Below are positions 5,969 through 13,842 of a stretch of DNA of 26,213 nucleotides, piece by piece. The notes under the pieces were generated by a model that worked only from the letters and a program-made list of their open reading frames with translations, made no database searches and was not told where the DNA came from. Position 1 is the stretch's first letter. Each line of letters starts with the position of its first letter. Source of the DNA: a virus; the IMG/VR virus record IMGVR_UViG_3300000956_000075, positions 1 through 26,213 of that record, one strand, 5' to 3'. Position numbers and translations under genes: made by a program.

Positions 5969-7383
5969 CACTCCTCCTTCTTGAACACTCGTGCAGCCGA
6001 CGGGTCCGCTGCCCACTCGCGGGGGTCGATAGCCCCCACGAACAACGGCGTAGTGCCGTCTCGGTCCACGACGACGCTCTTCGGGCCGACACCCACCACG
6101 ACCTCCTCTGGCGGTACCACGTCGTACTCGGTGCTCCACTCGCTGCTCGGCCGCCCGAGCCGCTCGTTGGCATCCACCCGAGCCCGGATGGTGCAGCCTC
6201 GGTCGAACTTGGCCATGAACCCGCACCCACCCTGCTGGTAGCACACCGGCCGGATGAGCCCAGCGAACGCCTCGTACTGCCACACATCAGTTCGCTTCCA
6301 GGGGTGTGGATCGTTATCCCCCGTCAGACCTCCCTGGATGACGTACTGGCCTTCCCCATGATCCCTCTGGCGGAACGCCTTAGCTACCCCCGCGAACGCC
6401 TGACGCCAGTGGAACTGCGCCTGCGTGCACGTGCGCTTACCGGCCTCCTGCAGCAGGGTACGCAGCGACACCGTCCAGTAGTACCGCGTCGTGATGGCGT
6501 GCACCAGCACATCCCGCGCTTCCTCCGCAGGCATGCCGAGTGCCACCAACGTGGCGTAGTTGTCCTCGCTCTGATTCATGGCCTTGCGCCACACGCCGAC
6601 TCCGGCATCCCCGTCGCCGCGCCCTGCGAGGGAGGGCGGGAGGGGGACTTCCTGCGCCCAGTCCTCCGCCACCGCAAAGCGCAACGACTCCTGCGCAAAG
6701 AAGCTGAACCGGTTGCGTACGGCCTGATGCGTGAAGGACCGCGACACGCCCTCGAGCAGGAACGTGAACTGAATAGCCTCGAGAGGCCCGTCCAGAACGG
6801 TTGCCTGCATGTCCGCCAGCATCGCGCGGCGTTCCTCGTCGGTCACCTCGGCCTTGGACCGCGCGACCTTGCCGCTGTAGATGCCACCGATGACGGCCAG
6901 GGTGCCCAGTGGGTCCACCGGCGCGTCAATCAAGGTGACCACAATCCCGCTGCGCGCCGCGTCCGGCATCGGCTGCCGCGCGTACTCCGCCACGTCGGCC
7001 ACCCGCACCACCGCGCTGGTATGCCCGTGAACGTCACACCTGGCGGGGTCTTGGCACGGCTCATCTCGCGCCTGCACTCGGCTGGGCACCCTGTGCTCGG
7101 AACGGGGGTACCCGCACACCCGCCACACACCGCCCTTGGTTGGGTCGGTCTCGCCCTGCGTTGTGCTGGCGTACGTGCAGTGGTCGCCACCCTCCGGCCC
7201 GACCAGGAAGTCATGCGGGTACCGCTTGACAAAGTGCTCCACCACACCCGGGTCAGCATGCAGGCTGCGGGGGTATCCGCAGTTAGTCGGGCCATCTGGA
7301 GACCGCACTGGCTTCTCGCAGGGACCGGAGCCCTGGTCGTCACCCCAGTACATGTGCCCGGTGATGTATTCGGGTTCGCTCAC
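5968..7383 (-). CDS. thyX: Flavin-dependent thymidylate synthase (ThyX) with N-terminal His/Cys extension
   Basis: Makes dTMP from dUMP with methylene-tetrahydrofolate, FAD and NADPH. The ThyX core starts near residue 146; the family segment is FTFLLEGVSRSFTHQAVRNR and continues to QESLRF. The RHR-x7-S signature is present as R223-N-R-x7-S233, with Asn in place of His. TTRYYWTVSLRTLLQ is the usual C-terminal helix. At 471 aa it is about twice the usual ~220-250. The extra ~145 N-terminal residues hold two repeats of H-x11-C-xn-CGYPRS-x-H (His10/Cys22/Cys35/His42 and His57/Cys69/Cys90/His97), probably zinc sites, plus a DEPC...RCDVHGH cluster. The GTG at 7383 overlaps the preceding stop (GTGA). 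It supplies dTTP for phage DNA together with the dCTP deaminase encoded in the same operon. Confidence 0.88.
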   Translation of the reverse strand: MSEPEYITGHMYWGDDQGSGPCEKPVRSPDGPTNCGYPRSLHADPGVVEHFVKRYPHDFLVGPEGGDHCTYASTTQGETDPTKGGVWRVCGYPRSEHRVPSRVQARDEPCQDPARCDVHGHTSAVVRVADVAEYARQPMPDAARSGIVVTLIDAPVDPLGTLAVIGGIYSGKVARSKAEVTDEERRAMLADMQATVLDGPLEAIQFTFLLEGVSRSFTHQAVRNRFSFFAQESLRFAVAEDWAQEVPLPPSLAGRGDGDAGVGVWRKAMNQSEDNYATLVALGMPAEEARDVLVHAITTRYYWTVSLRTLLQEAGKRTCTQAQFHWRQAFAGVAKAFRQRDHGEGQYVIQGGLTGDNDPHPWKRTDVWQYEAFAGLIRPVCYQQGGCGFMAKFDRGCTIRARVDANERLGRPSSEWSTEYDVVPPEEVVVGVGPKSVVVDRDGTTPLFVGAIDPREWAADPSAARVFKKEE

Positions 7384-7514
7384 TTCTTGCCCCTCTTGGG
7401 TGGCTTGGCGGTCTTCTTGGGTGTGTACTTCGGCTTCTGCGGCTGCATCGGCGGAGTGGTGCTGCGCCCGCCCTTGTCCGGGCTACGCCCGAAGAGCTTG
7501 TCGATCCATTTCAT
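7380..7514 (-). CDS. 44-aa Lys/Pro-rich basic peptide
   Basis: A very small gene between the MazG-like gene and thyX: begins MKWIDKLFGRSPDKGG and ends in a Lys/Pro-rich tail (TPKKTAKPPKRGKK). The stop overlaps the thyX GTG. Only two bases separate it from the preceding stop, so reinitiation is likely; the upstream ribosome site is weak. Extreme basicity suggests nucleic-acid binding or a disordered linker function. Supported mainly by perfect operon packing. Confidence 0.5.
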   Translation of the reverse strand: MKWIDKLFGRSPDKGGRSTTPPMQPQKPKYTPKKTAKPPKRGKK

Positions 7515-7516
7515 GG

Positions 7517-8044
7517 CTACAGCTTCTTGCCTCCGTGCCGGTGTTCCCGGCTCTCGTTGTACTTGGCCTTAGCCAGCATGGCAGCTTCGATGTCGATGCC
7601 ATAGTGCCCGCACATGTCCAGTACACGAATGATGATGTCGGCAAGCTCCACCGGGATACCGTGGGGCTTAGCCTCGAACCCGTACTCCGCCGCGTTGAGC
7701 GCCGTGATGCGCACCCGGCCAGCCCCGTCGTACAGGTCTGCCCAGACATCGCGACCCTGGTGCACGACCCGCTCCACCCGCGCGCCACCTGGGCGAGCGA
7801 TGAACTGCCACCGGATCTCCCGGGGGTTCATGCCACCCCGGTAGTCCTCGAGCGCCTCAGACGCTTCACTGTGCACCAGCGCAATGAGGTCCGAGAAGGT
7901 TCTGTCCACCATGGCGGTAACCGGCCTGCCGTGCAACGGCAGTGCCACGATGCGTTCCTGCGGCTCCCACCAGCCCTTCTCCTCCGCAGTACGGTGCACC
8001 GCGTCACGGGCCAGGTTGAAGCCTTCAAACTGATACTCGGTCAC
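7517..8044 (-). CDS. MazG-like nucleotide pyrophosphohydrolase
   Basis: A 175-aa all-alpha NTP pyrophosphohydrolase, expected to hydrolyse (d)NTPs to monophosphates and pyrophosphate. The metal-binding pattern is visible as SEASEALEDYRGG in the first helix pair and GIPVELADIIIRVLDMC in the second, the E-x2-E ... E-x2-D arrangement of the MazG/dUTPase-2 superfamily. The C-terminus (AKAKYNESREHRHGGKK) is typical of single-domain phage members. The GTG start at 8044 overlaps the upstream stop (GTGA). With ThyX and dCTP deaminase it fits a dNTP-pool module; other phage MazG proteins have been linked to (p)ppGpp levels, so the true substrate is open. Confidence 0.75.
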   Translation of the reverse strand: MTEYQFEGFNLARDAVHRTAEEKGWWEPQERIVALPLHGRPVTAMVDRTFSDLIALVHSEASEALEDYRGGMNPREIRWQFIARPGGARVERVVHQGRDVWADLYDGAGRVRITALNAAEYGFEAKPHGIPVELADIIIRVLDMCGHYGIDIEAAMLAKAKYNESREHRHGGKKL

Positions 8045-8298
8045 GACACAATCTCCTTAAGGGCGTACACGAGGCCGCCCACAGCCATACCGCCTACCAC
8101 CAACACATCCAAGCAACCGTCCTTGGCATGCTTGCCACCCTTGCCGAGATGCTTCCCTCCCTTCTGCACGCTGTTCGGGGATGGCTTAGCCTTGCCGATG
8201 TAACCCAACTCTGTGGCCTCCCGGCCTAGTACGCCAGCCCCTTTGCCAGCGTTGAGTGCCCCGATGCCGATCTGTGAGCGCACACCGGGGCGAGCCAA
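8041..8298 (-). CDS. Small membrane protein with Gly/Lys repeats, unknown
   Basis: Up to 85 aa. The frame opens with TTG at 8298 directly after the upstream stop (TAGTTG); an in-frame GTG at 8283 is an alternative start. The N-terminal half is Gly/Lys-rich and contains a short repeat (KGGKHLGKGGKH). The C-terminal third is a predicted transmembrane helix (CLDVLVVGGMAVGGLVYAL). It directly follows a secreted-protein gene, so the two may act together at the cell envelope, which is inference. Confidence 0.5.
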   Translation of the reverse strand: MARPGVRSQIGIGALNAGKGAGVLGREATELGYIGKAKPSPNSVQKGGKHLGKGGKHAKDGCLDVLVVGGMAVGGLVYALKEIVS

Positions 8299-8754
8299 CT
8301 ACAGCAGGCGAACGGAGATGCTGTTCGCGACGTTGCTCACGTTGCCCCACGAGGTTGTTCGTAGGTCCGGGTCGGAGTACTCGACGTCGGCCCAGTACCA
8401 CGGGACCGGTGTTCCGACGCAGCCGTCGTTGGGCCACAGCTTGACCGTGAAGCTGTCCATGGCCGTCTCGCCGTACGTGGTCGGGTTGACGACGATGCTA
8501 CTGATGCGGTTGATCTGCGATGACGGCAGGGTGTAACACCCGTTACTCTGCTCGGCGATCCAGATCATGTCGAACTGCGTCCACCAGTACGTCCCGTAGT
8601 CCGTCCCGTCGAAGACGCAGACCATGCCGTAGCCGCTGTAGCTGGCGCTGTCCGCACAGCCGTGAATGGTGTTGGCCTGTGCCGGGCTGGACGCTGTGAA
8701 GCTGGCTACGAGCAACGCGATGAGCGTGCCCAGAGTAACAAACGCTCTCTTCAT
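8299..8754 (-). CDS. Secreted crystallin-like protein (peptidase inhibitor I36-like)
   Basis: A 151-aa exported protein. It begins MKRAFVTLGTLIALLVASF, a Sec signal peptide with a likely cleavage after SSPAQA (about residue 27). The mature part contains two sequence halves resembling beta/gamma-crystallin motifs: CVFDGTDYGTYWW followed by INRISSIVV, and a second half ending VANSISVRLL. This is the pattern of Streptomyces I36-type inhibitors, with conserved aromatic-Gly-aromatic turns and paired cysteines. The ATG at 8754 has GGGAG upstream. A secreted protein inside a replication operon is unusual and suggests a moron-type cargo gene acting on host envelope proteases or on competitors; the family match is moderate. 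Confidence 0.65.
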   Translation of the reverse strand: MKRAFVTLGTLIALLVASFTASSPAQANTIHGCADSASYSGYGMVCVFDGTDYGTYWWTQFDMIWIAEQSNGCYTLPSSQINRISSIVVNPTTYGETAMDSFTVKLWPNDGCVGTPVPWYWADVEYSDPDLRTTSWGNVSNVANSISVRLL

Positions 8755-8850
8755 GAGCTCCCTTTCTGCCGGGTACCTCCCGGCTATCGCAGAGCCAGCC
8801 AACCATGGCCATACCCCAGCGGGCAAGCCACCACAGTGTCCAGTACCCCG
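8755..8850 (-). other. Leader of the secreted-protein gene with a small hairpin
   Basis: This 96-base gap is the largest in the middle of the operon. At 8768-8784 a 6-bp gccggg/cccggc stem with a 5-nt loop lies a few bases upstream of the ribosome site of the secreted-protein gene. There is no T-run, so it is not a terminator. It may modulate translation. I see no convincing promoter, although a separate promoter for the cargo gene would be expected here if one exists. Confidence 0.35.
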
Positions 8851-9582
8851 TTAGAGTTCTCCCCCGTCATACCGAAGCAGCGCCCCGTTCAGGGCCGCAC
8901 CCGGTACCTTCAGGCCAGCCACTATCTGACGCGCCAGCGCCCACGCGGGCACCCCTTGTTCAAGGTCCTGGCCGCGCATCCGGTGCATGGGCGCACCCGC
9001 AGCGAACTGACTGCGAATGTCTTTGCTCATCGGGGTACCCTCCAGCCAGCCCGGCTCGTACCCGTACACGATGCATCCGTTGTCGCCACCCTGCGCCTCC
9101 CGGGCCTTCACTCGCAGAGCTTGGCTGAGCGCAGCCTTGCTGGCGCAGTACGCCGCCGACCCGGTACGCGGGATGACGGCACTGTTGCTGCTGATGGCCA
9201 CGTAGTGCCGCGTCTCCCCGAACAGATCCCCGTTCAGGTCGTTCACGATCCAGGACCGGTACTCCTCCAGCAGCCGCATCGGTCCCACCACATTGGCCTC
9301 GAAGTGCCGCAGGTACCAGGACGGGAGATCCATGTCGTTGTCCGCCGGGTACGGCTGATTGATGCCCATGGTGCACACGATGTGTTGCGGCTTCACCTCA
9401 CGAACGGTGGCCCGCAGGAGGGACCGGGGCGCGGTCAGGAGGTCGAGGTACTGGTCCTCTTCCCGGGATACCCCGATGCTGTACGCGGTGAAGCCAGCCT
9501 CCACGCCAGCCTTGCACACTGCCGCACCCAGGCTCCCGGCCTGAGCACCTACCACCAGGATGCACGCTCTGGTCTCCATCAT
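8851..9582 (-). CDS. Short-chain dehydrogenase/reductase family protein
   Basis: A 243-aa Rossmann-fold protein of the SDR family, which reduce or oxidize alcohol/carbonyl groups with NAD(P). It has the N-terminal dinucleotide loop VVGAQAGSLGAAV (residues 10-22), the catalytic serine region AISSNSAVIPRTGS, and the YCASK active-site Tyr-x3-Lys, all in canonical order; length fits the classical type. It starts MMET at 9582, overlapping the upstream stop (ATGA). SDRs are uncommon in phages; the gene sits beside an unknown 222-aa gene with which it overlaps. A role in modifying a sugar, nucleotide or small metabolite is possible; the substrate cannot be told. Confidence 0.8.
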   Translation of the reverse strand: MMETRACILVVGAQAGSLGAAVCKAGVEAGFTAYSIGVSREEDQYLDLLTAPRSLLRATVREVKPQHIVCTMGINQPYPADNDMDLPSWYLRHFEANVVGPMRLLEEYRSWIVNDLNGDLFGETRHYVAISSNSAVIPRTGSAAYCASKAALSQALRVKAREAQGGDNGCIVYGYEPGWLEGTPMSKDIRSQFAAGAPMHRMRGQDLEQGVPAWALARQIVAGLKVPGAALNGALLRYDGGEL

Positions 9583-10247
9583 GCGTCATCCCGAGTGTTC
9601 ACGCGCGGTTTGATGTACAGCTGTTCCCGGGCGTCCTGGTGCAGATAGTAACCGAAGTGCCCGTAGGTGCTCTGGCAGGTCTGCGCGTGTACGAAGCCCT
9701 GATTGCCCAGATGCCGGATAGCCATCGAATACGACCGGTGCTTACCCTCTGCACCTTGGATGTTCGTAGCCTTGAAGCTCAGGTGAGGGACGGGGAAGAG
9801 ATGGCTGCCCGACGAGTACGGCCGCTCACCGTCAGGCCACAGTGACGCGTGCAGTGGGCTGAAGCCGGGGCGCATGTCCTCCTCGCCCTCGCTCATAATC
9901 ATGACCTCCAGGCGGTACCGCTTCTTGGGGTGGCGCAGGAACATGTACGCCACGAAGTACCGGGTGCCGAACGGGTTGGTGTACACGAGGTCTTCGGCCT
10001 CATTGAACACCTGCCAACCGGCCACCTCCAGCGCCTCCACCAGGCGTGCCCGGTGGAACAGACTGGGCACCATGATGGCCGCCTCGTCGAAGTTGCAGCC
10101 GTACGGCAGGTCGCCGGTGTAGCGCGCGAACCTGGCCTCCAGCTTCAGGATGTTCTCCTCCACCGCCTCCCGCATGTTCCAGCAGAACGGCTGGCTGGCG
10201 TTCGGTACGCCCTCCGCCACTCCGTTCAATGTGTCCGGGATACCCAT
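9579..10247 (-). CDS. Unknown 222-aa protein
   Basis: No family recognized. The N-terminal half has helices (MREAVEENILKLEARF) and an alpha/beta segment (ARLVEALEVAGWQVFN); the C-terminal half is rich in His, Tyr and Gln (QTCQSTYGHFGYYLHQ). The RLEVMIMSEGEED stretch looks like a strand leading into an acidic loop. The ATG at 10247 overlaps the polymerase stop by one base (TGATG) and its own stop overlaps the SDR start, so it is translated between DNA polymerase and SDR. Possible partner of the SDR by context only. Confidence 0.65.
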   Translation of the reverse strand: MGIPDTLNGVAEGVPNASQPFCWNMREAVEENILKLEARFARYTGDLPYGCNFDEAAIMVPSLFHRARLVEALEVAGWQVFNEAEDLVYTNPFGTRYFVAYMFLRHPKKRYRLEVMIMSEGEEDMRPGFSPLHASLWPDGERPYSSGSHLFPVPHLSFKATNIQGAEGKHRSYSMAIRHLGNQGFVHAQTCQSTYGHFGYYLHQDAREQLYIKPRVNTRDDA

Positions 10248-12583
10248 CAGTTGCTCTCCTTAGGTGTCAACACGTACAGCTCCGTTGCGTAGATGGCCCG
10301 CCGATACTCGCTGCGCTTGTACCCGCGAACCAACAGCAGGTCCTTCTTGGGATCCATGTCCCAGATGTCCTCCTTGAACTTCTCGTACAGACCGCCGTAC
10401 CTGTGCACCGTCACGACCAGCGGTCCCGTCTCATCCTCCCCGGTGATGACCACGTAGTTGACGTACTGCGGTTCCTTGACCTTCTTGGGGTCAAGCTCTT
10501 CACCGGTGCGCGACCGGTGCAGCTCGTAGATGTCCTTGAGGTTGCGGTTGACCACCCGACCCACCCACACGTGCTCGCCGGGCTTCGCCTCGTACGGCAC
10601 GTCCTCACTGCGAGAGGCGGGGAAGGGGAGGTGTGCCCGGTCGCCGTTCTTGCCGATCCACCAACGGATAGCCGCGAGCTGCCGCGCCAGCGTATACACC
10701 CCGAACGGGTCGTCCTGCGCGCAGAACTCCGTCACCTTCTTGATGGTCCCGGGGCCGATGCCCTTGACCTCCAGATAGTCTTCCCACTCCACCCGGGTGT
10801 CCAGCGCGGTGCGTTGCACCTCCTCGCGCCACGCCAGCATCGCCTCGGCCGTAGTGGCCCCGATGCCGGGCACCTGCACCAGGCCCGCGAGTAGCGCGTC
10901 ACCCTTGATGGACCACTGCGCACTACTCTCCAACGGGTGCGGCGGCAGGACCTTGATGCCCTTAGCCGCGCACTCCTTGAGAATGTCCAGCGCCTTCTCC
11001 TTATGGTTCGGCCCGCTGAACTTCTGGAGAGACGCACAGTAGAACGCTAACGGGTGGTTCTGTTTCAGCCACATGCACCAGTAGGCCAGCATCCCGTAAG
11101 AGACACAGTGGGCAGCATTGAAGGCGTACGCACCAGCCGTGACCAGTTGTTTCCAGACCTTGGCCGCAACAGTCTCGCGTACGCCGAGGGTAGAAGCCCC
11201 ATCCATGAACTTCGACTGCAACCGGTTGAACGCCTGCTCGCCTTGCTTCTTGCTGATTAGCTTGCGGACCAGCGCGGCTTCTTCCCAACTGAACCCTCCC
11301 AGCTCCCGCACCACTCGCAGGATCTGTTCCTGGTACACAATCTGACCGTTAGTGTGCGCCGTGATGTCACTGACCACGGGGTGTAGTTGTTCTACGATCT
11401 TCTTCCCGTGCTTGGCCATGATGTACTCAGCCGCAGCACCGGAGTGTAGCGGACCCGGTCGCGCCAACGCATTGATATCGCAAACTTCAGCGAACGTATC
11501 GGGCTTGACCTCACGGTTAACACTGCGCATAGCCCGGCCATCGAACTGGAAAATGCCAATGACTTCGTTACGTCGGAACCCCTCGTATACCTTTTGGTCG
11601 TCCAGCGGTACTGCATACAGCTCCTCGAGGGTCATGCCGATGATGCCCAGCGCGATACGTATGAGACCCATGGTGGTAAGGCCCAGAGCATCAATCTTGA
11701 GAACGTTGAGGTACTCAGCGTCATACTTGTCGATACTCAGGGCCGTACCGATGAGCTTACCGGTGCCGTCCTTGCTGGGCTCTCGGCGCGTGTATACGGC
11801 TAGGTTGTCTGTCAGTTTTCCATTTGCCACCACCAATCCGGCTGCGTGCACCGAGAAGCCCTTGAGGTTACCCTCGAGGCGCTGGGCGTTCTCCAGGTCC
11901 GGGTACCGGTGGAATACCGCCTCGACCTTAGGGAACAGTGACCGGGAGTCCTCAATGGTCTGGCCGTACCGCAGGTCGCCAGAGGAACGCTCGAGTAGCC
12001 CTCCCTTGATCTCCTCCACCGCAGATACCGGCACGTTGTACACCCGTGCCACATCATCGAGACTGTTCTTGCCTCGGTACATGGTGAACGTACCGATGTT
12101 ACCTACCCGCTCCGCGCCGTACTTGCCGACCAGATACTCCCGCACCCGGTAGCGCAGGTCGTCGTCGAAGTCCAGGTCAACGTCCGGCAGGTCGTGCCGG
12201 TTGATGTCGATGAACCGCTCGAAGATGAGGTTGGGAAACAGCATCGGGTTTACCTCGGTGATGCGCAGCAGCCAGCACACCAACGACGCTGCGGCCGAAC
12301 CACGGGCCGGGCCGACCGGGATGCCGTTGTCCTTGCTCCAGCGCACCATGTCCGAGATGACAAGGAAGTAGTCCTCGAAGCCCTTGAGCAGGATGAGCTC
12401 GAGCTCGTACTTGACGCGGGTCAGGTACTTCTCCCGCTCTTCGCCCCGCAGCCGACCGAGGCCTCGGTACTTCCACCCCTGTCGCACCCACGAGTTCAGC
12501 AGGGTCCGGCTGTCTACTCTGCGGGGAGGGTGTGACAGGGAGGTAGATCCGTTACGCCGTCTGCGAAGCGCTGTCTTCGTCAT
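10247..12583 (-). CDS. dnaE: DNA polymerase III alpha subunit, polymerase part (no PHP domain)
   Basis: The C-family replicative polymerase core, 778 aa, without the usual N-terminal PHP domain. It carries GPARGSAAASLVCW (residues 91-104), the catalytic pair in PDVDLDF (Asp136, Asp138) and the third aspartate in LKIDALGL (Asp298), so it should be active. Thumb and fingers follow (INALARPGPLHSGAA; YGMLAYWCMWLKQNHP), then a helix-hairpin-helix segment (LEVKGIGPGTIKKV near 640) and an OB-like C-terminal domain. It is shorter than bacterial DnaE after PHP removal, lacking an obvious tau-binding region. The ATG overlaps the 49-aa gene (ATGA). The PHP domain is the separate gene at 12726-13640, so the enzyme is encoded in two pieces that presumably assemble. 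Confidence 0.92.
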   Translation of the reverse strand: MTKTALRRRRNGSTSLSHPPRRVDSRTLLNSWVRQGWKYRGLGRLRGEEREKYLTRVKYELELILLKGFEDYFLVISDMVRWSKDNGIPVGPARGSAAASLVCWLLRITEVNPMLFPNLIFERFIDINRHDLPDVDLDFDDDLRYRVREYLVGKYGAERVGNIGTFTMYRGKNSLDDVARVYNVPVSAVEEIKGGLLERSSGDLRYGQTIEDSRSLFPKVEAVFHRYPDLENAQRLEGNLKGFSVHAAGLVVANGKLTDNLAVYTRREPSKDGTGKLIGTALSIDKYDAEYLNVLKIDALGLTTMGLIRIALGIIGMTLEELYAVPLDDQKVYEGFRRNEVIGIFQFDGRAMRSVNREVKPDTFAEVCDINALARPGPLHSGAAAEYIMAKHGKKIVEQLHPVVSDITAHTNGQIVYQEQILRVVRELGGFSWEEAALVRKLISKKQGEQAFNRLQSKFMDGASTLGVRETVAAKVWKQLVTAGAYAFNAAHCVSYGMLAYWCMWLKQNHPLAFYCASLQKFSGPNHKEKALDILKECAAKGIKVLPPHPLESSAQWSIKGDALLAGLVQVPGIGATTAEAMLAWREEVQRTALDTRVEWEDYLEVKGIGPGTIKKVTEFCAQDDPFGVYTLARQLAAIRWWIGKNGDRAHLPFPASRSEDVPYEAKPGEHVWVGRVVNRNLKDIYELHRSRTGEELDPKKVKEPQYVNYVVITGEDETGPLVVTVHRYGGLYEKFKEDIWDMDPKKDLLLVRGYKRSEYRRAIYATELYVLTPKESN

Positions 12584-12729
12584 TCTACGGTCTCCAGGAA
12601 GTCGTGCACGAGCTTGGCAGGTTCACGGGGGTCTTCGGGGGGAACCTCCCGCATCCACTTGGCGAACTCGATCATGAGCAGCCAGCTAGGCTCGAGCGGC
12701 TCTCCCGGCTTCTTGAACTTCAACGTCAC
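12580..12729 (-). CDS. 49-aa protein encoded between the two DNA polymerase pieces
   Basis: A short acidic/helical protein (starts MTLKFKKPGEPLEPSW, ends PAKLVHDFLETVE) whose GTG at 12729 overlaps the PHP stop (GTGA) and whose TGA overlaps the polymerase ATG (ATGA). It therefore sits with no gap between the PHP and polymerase genes. It shows no homing-endonuclease or intein motifs. The helix IEFAKWMREV could contact either polymerase piece. An accessory subunit of the split enzyme is an attractive inference; the alternative is a small unrelated cistron. Confidence 0.6.
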   Translation of the reverse strand: MTLKFKKPGEPLEPSWLLMIEFAKWMREVPPEDPREPAKLVHDFLETVE

Positions 12730-13640
12730 CACGTCAGTTCATCCTCCGTGCCCGGATACACGAGATCTTTAAGCTTAGGCAGCGTGACGTCGCACCTATC
12801 GGCAATTTCCAGACTAGCAGCCAGCGCTCCTTCCGCTGTACTGCTACGTAGCCCGGTCTCCAGGAGTCCGGAGAATACGGCATCACCCGTTTGATGCGCC
12901 AGTACGATCCCGTATTCCCAGCTCTGCGCCTGAGCCTCGACCGTGTTCGAACGGCCCCCGCGATCGATGGCGTGTAGGAGCGGGTAGATATCCTGGTCAG
13001 TCTCGCGCGGGTAATGTACGTCGCCCGTTGCGACCAGTGGGATGTTAAGGCGCGATCCGATGCGCGCAACAGCCCGGTTGTACGCGCGCTGCTTGTCAAG
13101 CAATGGGTGCGCCTGAACCTCGAGATAGTATCGGTCACCGAACACCTCGCGGAACTGTGCAGCGACGCGCGCACCACTCCTAATGTCCGCCGCCTTCTCG
13201 TCTTCACCTTTCCCTCCCATCACAGCGGTGGCCAGCCTGCCTCCCAGGCACCCCGAAAGCACGATTAGCCCCTCGTGATGGTCCGTCAGGATATCCCCGG
13301 TAGTGGTTGGCTTATATCGGAAGTTCTCCCAGCTCTTACTGACCACTGCGTAAAGATTGCTCAGGCCGGTCTGGTCCATCGCTAGTACGGTCAGGTGATG
13401 CTTATACCGCCCACCCTCATCCCCCGTTTCGCAGTACAGCTCGCACCCGAAGATGGCCTTGACGCCGGTAGCCTTCGCAGCCTGCTCGGCCTTGACGTGG
13501 CTGCTGACGTTGCCGTGCTCGGTAAACGCTCGAGCCGTGATACCCATCTCTGCGCACACCTGCATGTGGTCCCCCGGCATCATGAACCCATCCCCCGGCG
13601 AGAAGGTGGTATGCGCGTGTAGCTCTGCACGCGGTCTCAC
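12726..13640 (-). CDS. PHP domain of DNA polymerase III alpha (separate gene, probable proofreading nuclease)
   Basis: A 304-aa stand-alone PHP domain matching the N-terminus of DnaE. All metal-ligand motifs are intact: ELHAHTTFS (His8, His10), TEHGN (His42), GCELY (Glu67), HHLTVLA (His82), LSGCLGG (Cys131), EVQAHP, and GDVHYPRETD (Asp207, His209). Active PHP domains with full ligand sets are 3'-5' exonucleases that proofread, whereas the E. coli copy has lost ligands; activity here is therefore likely. The protein ends TLPKLKDLVYPGTEDELTW, exactly at the PHP-to-palm linker of full-length DnaE. GTG at 13640 overlaps the upstream stop. Partner: the polymerase at 10247-12583. Confidence 0.9.
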   Translation of the reverse strand: MRPRAELHAHTTFSPGDGFMMPGDHMQVCAEMGITARAFTEHGNVSSHVKAEQAAKATGVKAIFGCELYCETGDEGGRYKHHLTVLAMDQTGLSNLYAVVSKSWENFRYKPTTTGDILTDHHEGLIVLSGCLGGRLATAVMGGKGEDEKAADIRSGARVAAQFREVFGDRYYLEVQAHPLLDKQRAYNRAVARIGSRLNIPLVATGDVHYPRETDQDIYPLLHAIDRGGRSNTVEAQAQSWEYGIVLAHQTGDAVFSGLLETGLRSSTAEGALAASLEIADRCDVTLPKLKDLVYPGTEDELTW

Positions 13641-13834
13641 TTCTCACCCTTCTTCTTGCGGATAGGCCATTGCCAGATACCCGGCGCGATGTCCTTCACC
13701 AACCGTTCGTTGGGTATCCCGGTGCCATGCTCGTGCGAGAAGTCGCACTTGCTACACACCATGACATTCCCAGGCAGCATGCCGCGCCTTCTGCCGCAGC
13801 ACACCACCTCGAAGTAACCGTCCATGCCTGCCAT
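13637..13834 (-). CDS. Small zinc-ribbon-like protein
   Basis: A 65-aa protein starting MAGMDGYFEVVCC. Cys pairs EVVCCGRR and VCSKCDFSHEH are the likely zinc ligands, giving a compact ribbon, followed by a basic end (PIRKKKGEK). The ATG at 13834 has AGAGG upstream; the frame also opens with a GTG at 13840. It lies directly after dcd and overlaps the PHP gene start. A DNA- or protein-binding accessory of the replication module is plausible, without more specific support. Confidence 0.6.
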   Translation of the reverse strand: MAGMDGYFEVVCCGRRRGMLPGNVMVCSKCDFSHEHGTGIPNERLVKDIAPGIWQWPIRKKKGEK

Positions 13835-13842
13835 TGCCACCT

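Noticed and set aside
6304-7572. A 422-codon plus-strand open frame
   Set aside because: It is antisense to thyX, which has clear family motifs. No ribosome site or recognizable domain is present.
10247-13640. Intein or homing endonuclease explaining the split polymerase
   Set aside because: Neither half has intein splice motifs at the junction, and the 49-aa gene has no LAGLIDADG, HNH or GIY-YIG pattern.
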